Source: an uncultured bacterium (lineage in GTDB: Bacteria; Spirochaetota; Brevinematia; DTOW01). From it: DNA of 8,478 bases. A program made the translations under genes and the position numbers. Each line of letters begins with the position of its first letter. The stretch's first letter is position 1. A model generated the notes under the pieces. The model ran no database searches. It was given only the letters and a program-made list of their open reading frames with translations, and was not told the origin of the DNA. The DNA is taken from contig CALFVP010000119.1 in assembly GCA_937928175.1 (NCBI GenBank), positions 1-8,478 of the forward strand. Reading direction: 5' to 3'. Below are positions 4,551 through 8,478 of the stretch, in pieces.

Positions 4551-6208
4551 TTGTTTTTTACTTCACTTATTGTGGTATTTATAAACTCTTCTGATAGTAG
4601 TATTTCGATGGTTGATAGATCTATGTAGTTTCCTCTAACGTTTTTTATTTTTTTTATTGTTTCGTAATTTTTAGCGTATTGAGAATTGTATAAAATTATC
4701 GTTTTGGGCAGTTTTAGGGAAGTTGGGTCTTTTAGTAACTTTAGCCATAGTTCGTTTATTTCCAAATAGTAGTTTAAAGGTTCTACTACTGAAAACGTGT
4801 AAAATGGGGAGTATTGTATTTTTTCTATAAATTCTTGTAATTTGGTGGTATTTTCCATTTTTATGTTTAAGTTTCTGTTAATGTGTTCTAGGAATACTTG
4901 TAAGTTCGATTTTTGTCCGAATTTATTTTTGAAAGGTGTTGGTTTGTTTGGTATGAGGAATGCTAAGTTTAGTAATACTGATATTTGTACGTTTTGTTTG
5001 AAGCTTTCAAAATCGTATTTCCCTTCAGATATAAGTTTTTTGTAGAGTTTTATATTCGATTCGATTTCTTTTTGAGTGTTTTTACCATTTAGAGATGGGT
5101 TTACTGAAATTATTTTCGATATTTTGGAATTGGTTAATTGGAGTATTATGTCAAATCCATCTCCCCATGTTAATACTACTTGTGGTTTTCCAATGATATC
5201 TATTGCTTTTTGTAGTGATAGGCATACGTTTTTTAGAGATATATCTTTTATTCTTTCGTAGTAAACTTCGTATTTGTAGAAAGGAAAACTGTAAGTTTCA
5301 TTTACGAATACCCATACTTCTATGTTAAATTCTCTTAGTTTTTCTATGGTTTGTTTTATCCAAGATGGTCCTAGTGACATTGATGGTACTATCATTACTG
5401 AACCTTCAGGGTAAAGCACTGGAAAATGGTATAGTTTAGCGTATAATCCTTTTACGTTACTTTTTATGTAGTACACTTTATAACTGAGGTTTGACTTTTC
5501 GTATAAGTTATCAATTATTTCTCTGAACTGTCCTAACGTTGTATGATTGAAAATGATGTACCTTGATAATTTATTGGGTTTTATTTTTTCTATTGGTTCA
5601 TCGTCAACAACGAAAGATATATTGTAAGTTTTTGATACTAGATTGTACGCTTTTTTGTCTGCTATTCCGAAGGGGTATGCAAACGAAAAGATATTATTCT
5701 TTAACTTCTTTTCTATGTACTCTTTTGAATGTATTATTTCTCTGTTTAACTCTTCGTCTGATATTCCTTTTAGAAATTTATGAGAATAGCTATGTGAACC
5801 TATAATAAAACCTTCTTCGTTAAGTTTTTTGAGTTCTTCCCAGGAGAAAAAACTTTTGTTTCCTATTACTGTTGGGTATATAAAAAGAGTTGGGTTTACT
5901 ACCTCTTTTTTAAGAAACTCCAGAGTTTTTTTTGGTATTCTCCATCCATCATCAAACGTTATTGAAATGGTTTTTTCTTCTTTTGTTTGTGAGTTTGTAA
6001 AGTAGTCTATTCCGACAATTTTTATACCTAGTTGTTTTATTAGTTTTATTTGTTCTTCTAGCATTTCTGGAATTATTGAGTATATATCGTCTATTGAGTA
6101 TCCTACCTTATGGTAGCATAGTACTATGCTTTTACTGAAAGTGTTTGGGGGGTAGGAAAAGATAATTATTGATACTAAAGTTATTATGAGTCTTGTGGTT
6201 TTTTTCAC
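4541..6208 (-). CDS. Exported polysaccharide deacetylase fused to a degenerate alpha/beta-hydrolase-like domain
   Basis: The protein is 555 residues from a GTG start. Residues 1-25 form a signal peptide (KK, then a hydrophobic core ending near TFS). Residues 27-225 are a NodB-type deacetylase domain: CYHKV (31-35), TFDDG (84-88) with base Asp86 and metal ligand Asp87, metal ligands in SHSYSH (His139, His143), and FAYPFG (176-181). Such enzymes remove N-acetyl groups from peptidoglycan or other glycans outside the inner membrane. Residues about 245-555 are not deacetylase. They suggest an alpha/beta-hydrolase: SVMIVPSMSLGPSW (270-283), then VVLTWGDGFDIILQL (344-358) where the nucleophile elbow GxSxG would be, and a final helix after IEILLSEEF. 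The elbow has no serine, so this half is probably a non-catalytic binding domain. The GTG is chosen because it yields the signal peptide; ATG at 6210 leads straight to a stop. The deacetylase call is firm; the C-terminal call is inference. Confidence 0.87.
   Translation of the reverse strand: MKKTTRLIITLVSIIIFSYPPNTFSKSIVLCYHKVGYSIDDIYSIIPEMLEEQIKLIKQLGIKIVGIDYFTNSQTKEEKTISITFDDGWRIPKKTLEFLKKEVVNPTLFIYPTVIGNKSFFSWEELKKLNEEGFIIGSHSYSHKFLKGISDEELNREIIHSKEYIEKKLKNNIFSFAYPFGIADKKAYNLVSKTYNISFVVDDEPIEKIKPNKLSRYIIFNHTTLGQFREIIDNLYEKSNLSYKVYYIKSNVKGLYAKLYHFPVLYPEGSVMIVPSMSLGPSWIKQTIEKLREFNIEVWVFVNETYSFPFYKYEVYYERIKDISLKNVCLSLQKAIDIIGKPQVVLTWGDGFDIILQLTNSKISKIISVNPSLNGKNTQKEIESNIKLYKKLISEGKYDFESFKQNVQISVLLNLAFLIPNKPTPFKNKFGQKSNLQVFLEHINRNLNIKMENTTKLQEFIEKIQYSPFYTFSVVEPLNYYLEINELWLKLLKDPTSLKLPKTIILYNSQYAKNYETIKKIKNVRGNYIDLSTIEILLSEEFINTTISEVKNNYF
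4583..4599. repeat. 17-base direct repeat, copy 2 (in the deacetylase gene)
   Basis: This is identical to 3342-3358. On the minus strand it encodes the LLSEEF stretch near the C-terminus of the deacetylase fusion. Both copies lie in the same reading frame and close to the 3' ends of genes that converge on a neighbour. Confidence 0.6.
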
Positions 6209-6247
6209 ATTTTACGTATTTTAGTATTTTGGGGTATCTTTTTTCAA
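6209..6247 (-). promoter_or_regulatory. Promoter of the deacetylase gene, near-leaderless GTG start
   Basis: TTGAAA (6247-6242), an 18-base spacer and TAAAAT (6223-6218) predict a transcript start at about 6211, leaving only AAT before the GTG. A second TAAAAT (6214-6209) directly abuts the GTG as part of a small TAAAATACG/TAAAATGTG duplication. No Shine-Dalgarno sequence is present. Confidence 0.55.
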
Positions 6248-6260
6248 AGATTTAAATGAT

Positions 6261-6288
6261 TTGACATTGTTGAGTAATTTTGTAATTT
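6261..6288 (+). promoter_or_regulatory. Probable ftsH promoter
   Basis: A perfect TTGACA (6261-6266) is followed after 16 bases by TAATTT (6283-6288). The -10 box is weak (three of six), but the -35 box is ideal and the distance to ftsH allows a leader of about 45 bases, which carries the ribosome-binding site. This promoter is divergent to and back-to-back with that of the deacetylase gene. Confidence 0.45.
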
Positions 6289-6329
6289 TAATTGTGGGAT
6301 ATTTTAAACTATTATTGAAAGTTGTTGCT

Positions 6330-6335
6330 AGGAGG
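6330..6335 (+). promoter_or_regulatory. ftsH Shine-Dalgarno sequence
   Basis: AGGAGG lies five bases before the GTG at 6341 and decides this start. Only ftsH and flgL in this window have such a strong site. Confidence 0.85.
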
Positions 6336-6340
6336 TTGGA

Positions 6341-8272
6341 GTGAAGTTTTTTGGTAATAAGAACAGTAAACCTGATCCGAATGATAATAGGTCTAGTTTT
6401 TGGACGGTTATTATACTACTTGTTTTTGGTGTTATGCTGTTTTATTTATTTTCTTCTGTAGGAAATGTAAAGTTTACTCCGGAAGTTAGTTATACTGAGT
6501 TTATTAAGATGGTTAGTAACAAACAGGTTATCAAGGTTACAGTAGAGAATGGTAGGATTGTTTATGGGGAGGCACTTTCAAAGGAGAAAGGAACGATATT
6601 TTCTTTTAAGGTTCTTTTACCTAGTATTGCTGATACTAATCTTTTAGATTTTCTTGTAGCTAACGGTGTTGAGGTTTACTCTAAGGATACTACTGGGGTG
6701 AATGATTTTATAAATATACTTTTATTTGTTGGTATACTTATAGGTGGACTTTTACTTATAAGTTGGTTTTTTGGTAAACAAGTTGGTGGTGGTCCTGATA
6801 ACACTAAGATATTCAATTTTACCAAAAGTAGAGCTCGGGTTTATAAAGATCCTCCTAAGAAGGTTACGTTTAACGATGTTGCTGGTATCGATGAAGTTAA
6901 AGAAGAGGTTATGGAAATAGTTGATTTTCTTAAGGATCCTAAAAAGTACATAAAAATAGGTGCTAGAATACCTAAGGGTATACTTTTTGTTGGACCGCCT
7001 GGTACTGGTAAAACTCTTTTAGCTAAAGCTATTGCTGGTGAAGCTGGAGTTCCGTTTTTGAGTATGAGTGGATCTGAATTTGTTGAGATGTTTGTAGGTG
7101 TTGGTGCAAGTAGAGTTAGGGATTTGTTTGATCAAGCTAGAAAAAATGCTCCATGTATGGTATTTATAGATGAAATAGATGCTGTTGGTAGGTTTAGAGG
7201 TGCTGGGCTTGGTGGAGGACACGATGAAAGAGAGCAAACCTTAAACCAGCTTTTGGCTGAAATGGACGGTTTTGATTCACAAGAAGGTATAATAGTTATT
7301 GCTGCTACAAATAGACCTGACATACTTGATCCAGCTTTACTAAGACCCGGTAGATTTGACAGACAGATTATTGTTGATGTACCTGATATCAAGGCTAGGG
7401 AAGAGATATTAAAGGTGCATATAAGGAAAGTTAAGGTAGATGATGATATAGATATTCCTGTTATTGCTAAGGGTACACCTGGGTTTACTGGAGCAGATTT
7501 GGAAAACCTTGTTAATGAGGCTGCTCTTATTGCAGCTAGAGAAAATTGCGAAAAAGTAGCAATGAGACATTTCGAAAAAGCTAGAGATAAAGTTCTTATA
7601 GGACCTGAAAAGAAAGTGTACGTTATAACACCTGAAGAAAAAATGATAACTGCTTTTCATGAATCTGGACATGCTCTAGTTTCACATTTGCTACCGTTTT
7701 CTGATCCAGTGTATAAAGTTTCTATAATACCTAGAGGAAGAGCACTAGGTGTTACTCAACAGTTACCTATAAACGATAGAAAACTTTACAATAAAAAAGT
7801 ACTATACCAAATGATAATGGGAATTTTAGGTGGTAGAGCTGCTGAAGAAGTGATTTTTGGTCCAGAATTTATTTCAAACGGTGCACAAAACGATATCGAA
7901 AAAGCAACAAAAATAGCTAGAGCTATGGTTTGCGAATGGGGAATGAGTGAACTTCTTGGACCTATACAGTACGGAGAAAAGGAAGGACCAGTGTTCTTAG
8001 GAAAAGATATCGTTGTTAAGAAAACTTACAGTGATAGAATAGCAGAAGTAATAGATAGTGAAATAAAATCAATAGTCAATTATTGCTATTCTGAAGCTTT
8101 AAAGTTAATTAATGAAAACATTGATAAACTGAAATTACTGGCAAAGGAACTAATCGAAAAGGAAACTTTGTCTTCGCAGGATATTGAAAACATACTCGGG
8201 AAAAAACCAGAAAAGGATGATTCTTTCTTGAAAGTAATGAATGAAATTAAACCATCTCTAAGTGCAAATTAA
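6341..8272 (+). CDS. ftsH: ATP-dependent zinc metalloprotease FtsH
   Basis: FtsH is a hexameric AAA+ protease of the inner membrane that extracts and degrades misfolded membrane proteins and short-lived regulators. The 643 residues are full length. Membrane helix 1 (20-39), a periplasmic domain (about 40-120) and membrane helix 2 (123-144) precede the AAA+ module: Walker A GPPGTGKT (218-225), pore loop FVG (251-253), Walker B FIDE (275-278), sensor ATNRPD (322-327) and arginine fingers Arg335 and Arg338 in LRPGRFDR. The protease domain has zinc motif HESGH (440-444) and third ligand Asp518 in NGAQNDIEKA. The tail after about 610 is charged and poorly conserved, as is usual. The GTG start has a strong Shine-Dalgarno site. 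Codon choice changes along the gene: GAG:GAA is 6:4 in the first 213 codons and 0:19 in the last 210. The stop overlaps that of the convergent coaX gene. Confidence 0.98.
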   Translation: MKFFGNKNSKPDPNDNRSSFWTVIILLVFGVMLFYLFSSVGNVKFTPEVSYTEFIKMVSNKQVIKVTVENGRIVYGEALSKEKGTIFSFKVLLPSIADTNLLDFLVANGVEVYSKDTTGVNDFINILLFVGILIGGLLLISWFFGKQVGGGPDNTKIFNFTKSRARVYKDPPKKVTFNDVAGIDEVKEEVMEIVDFLKDPKKYIKIGARIPKGILFVGPPGTGKTLLAKAIAGEAGVPFLSMSGSEFVEMFVGVGASRVRDLFDQARKNAPCMVFIDEIDAVGRFRGAGLGGGHDEREQTLNQLLAEMDGFDSQEGIIVIAATNRPDILDPALLRPGRFDRQIIVDVPDIKAREEILKVHIRKVKVDDDIDIPVIAKGTPGFTGADLENLVNEAALIAARENCEKVAMRHFEKARDKVLIGPEKKVYVITPEEKMITAFHESGHALVSHLLPFSDPVYKVSIIPRGRALGVTQQLPINDRKLYNKKVLYQMIMGILGGRAAEEVIFGPEFISNGAQNDIEKATKIARAMVCEWGMSELLGPIQYGEKEGPVFLGKDIVVKKTYSDRIAEVIDSEIKSIVNYCYSEALKLINENIDKLKLLAKELIEKETLSSQDIENILGKKPEKDDSFLKVMNEIKPSLSAN

Positions 8273-8478
8273 GTGTATGCTAGCATCTTTAACCCTTTAA
8301 GTATTAATTCTTTGTCTATTACTTTATTTTTTGCATCCAGTATTTTAAATACATTGTCAGAGAGTCCACCTGTAAACACTATTTGAAATTCCTCAATCTT
8401 GGTTTCCTTAATGATTTCTCTTATAATTCCTTCAATACCTTTTGATAATCCAATAATTATACCACTTCTTAGACATTC
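8269..8478 (-). CDS. coaX: Type III pantothenate kinase, C-terminal 69 residues (partial at right edge)
   Basis: Type III pantothenate kinase phosphorylates pantothenate in the first step of CoA synthesis and belongs to the ASKHA fold. The visible end reads SGIIIGLSKGIEGIIREI, then FQIVFTGGLSDNVFKIL, then VIDKELILKGLKML. This follows the family's C-terminal order: the 'SG..yG....i..i' helix, the 'v.aTGG.a..i' phosphate-binding segment and the 'vdp.L.LkGL..iy' ending. The N-terminal half, with the other nucleotide-binding motifs, is beyond the window, so start and regulation cannot be seen. The stop codon TAA (8271-8269) overlaps that of ftsH through a shared TTAA. Another ASKHA kinase is possible but fits less well. 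Confidence 0.8.
   Translation of the reverse strand, partial: ECLRSGIIIGLSKGIEGIIREIIKETKIEEFQIVFTGGLSDNVFKILDAKNKVIDKELILKGLKMLAYT

Noticed and set aside
5563..5805. Open frame on the plus strand within the deacetylase gene
   Set aside because: It is a shadow of the real gene on the opposite strand, with no start signal or recognisable motif.
1..8478. Apparent abundance of ACGT and AACGTT motifs
   Set aside because: About 30 ACGT sites were counted by eye, close to the roughly 25 expected from base composition, and many arise from AAC or TAC codons before GTT or GTA.
1..8478. Mobile elements, CRISPR array or phage genes
   Set aside because: No transposase-like protein, regularly spaced repeats or target-site duplications were seen; all genes but one belong to ordinary chromosomal families.

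Overview
The window is a compact, AT-rich stretch (roughly one third G+C by eye) of a bacterial chromosome carrying housekeeping genes. A flagellar hook-filament junction gene (flgL) together with a LolD-type lipoprotein-export ATPase points to a flagellated bacterium with an outer membrane. The low G+C, the form of FlgL and the use of a type III pantothenate kinase fit a deep-branching, possibly thermophilic spirochaete. That placement is inference; no rRNA or other decisive marker is present. Nothing in the window looks like a phage, transposon, plasmid or CRISPR array.

Layout, left to right. A 5' portion of purF (minus strand, running off the left edge) is followed by flgL and a lolD-like ATPase gene, both also on the minus strand. 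A tRNA-Gly(GCC) gene on the plus strand is followed after only 8 bases by a small DUF2905 membrane-protein gene. Then come rimM (minus), an unrecognised exported protein (plus), a long exported polysaccharide deacetylase fused to what looks like an alpha/beta-hydrolase domain (minus), the membrane protease gene ftsH (plus), and the 3' end of a coaX-like pantothenate kinase gene (minus, running off the right edge). There is no gene-free stretch longer than about 135 bases.

The genes serve purine synthesis, flagellar assembly, envelope lipoprotein export, glycine decoding, ribosome maturation, cell-wall or glycan modification, membrane protein quality control and CoA synthesis. They do not form one pathway. 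What ties the window together is how expression is organised. Three genes (purF, lolD and the unknown exported protein) have a -10 box exactly six bases before the ATG, so transcription should start on the start codon and the mRNAs should be leaderless. The deacetylase gene has at most a three-base leader before a GTG. Only flgL and ftsH have strong Shine-Dalgarno sequences, and that of flgL sits in the loop of a perfect inverted repeat. All three tail-to-tail gene pairs touch or overlap (2-base gap, 10-base overlap, 4-base overlap), leaving no room for ordinary terminators.

The most interesting points to follow up are the leaderless architecture, the tRNA-DUF2905 junction, the deacetylase/hydrolase-like fusion with a degenerate active site, and a marked change in codon choice inside ftsH (GAG:GAA from 6:4 to 0:19) that could mark a change of replication strand bias near this gene.
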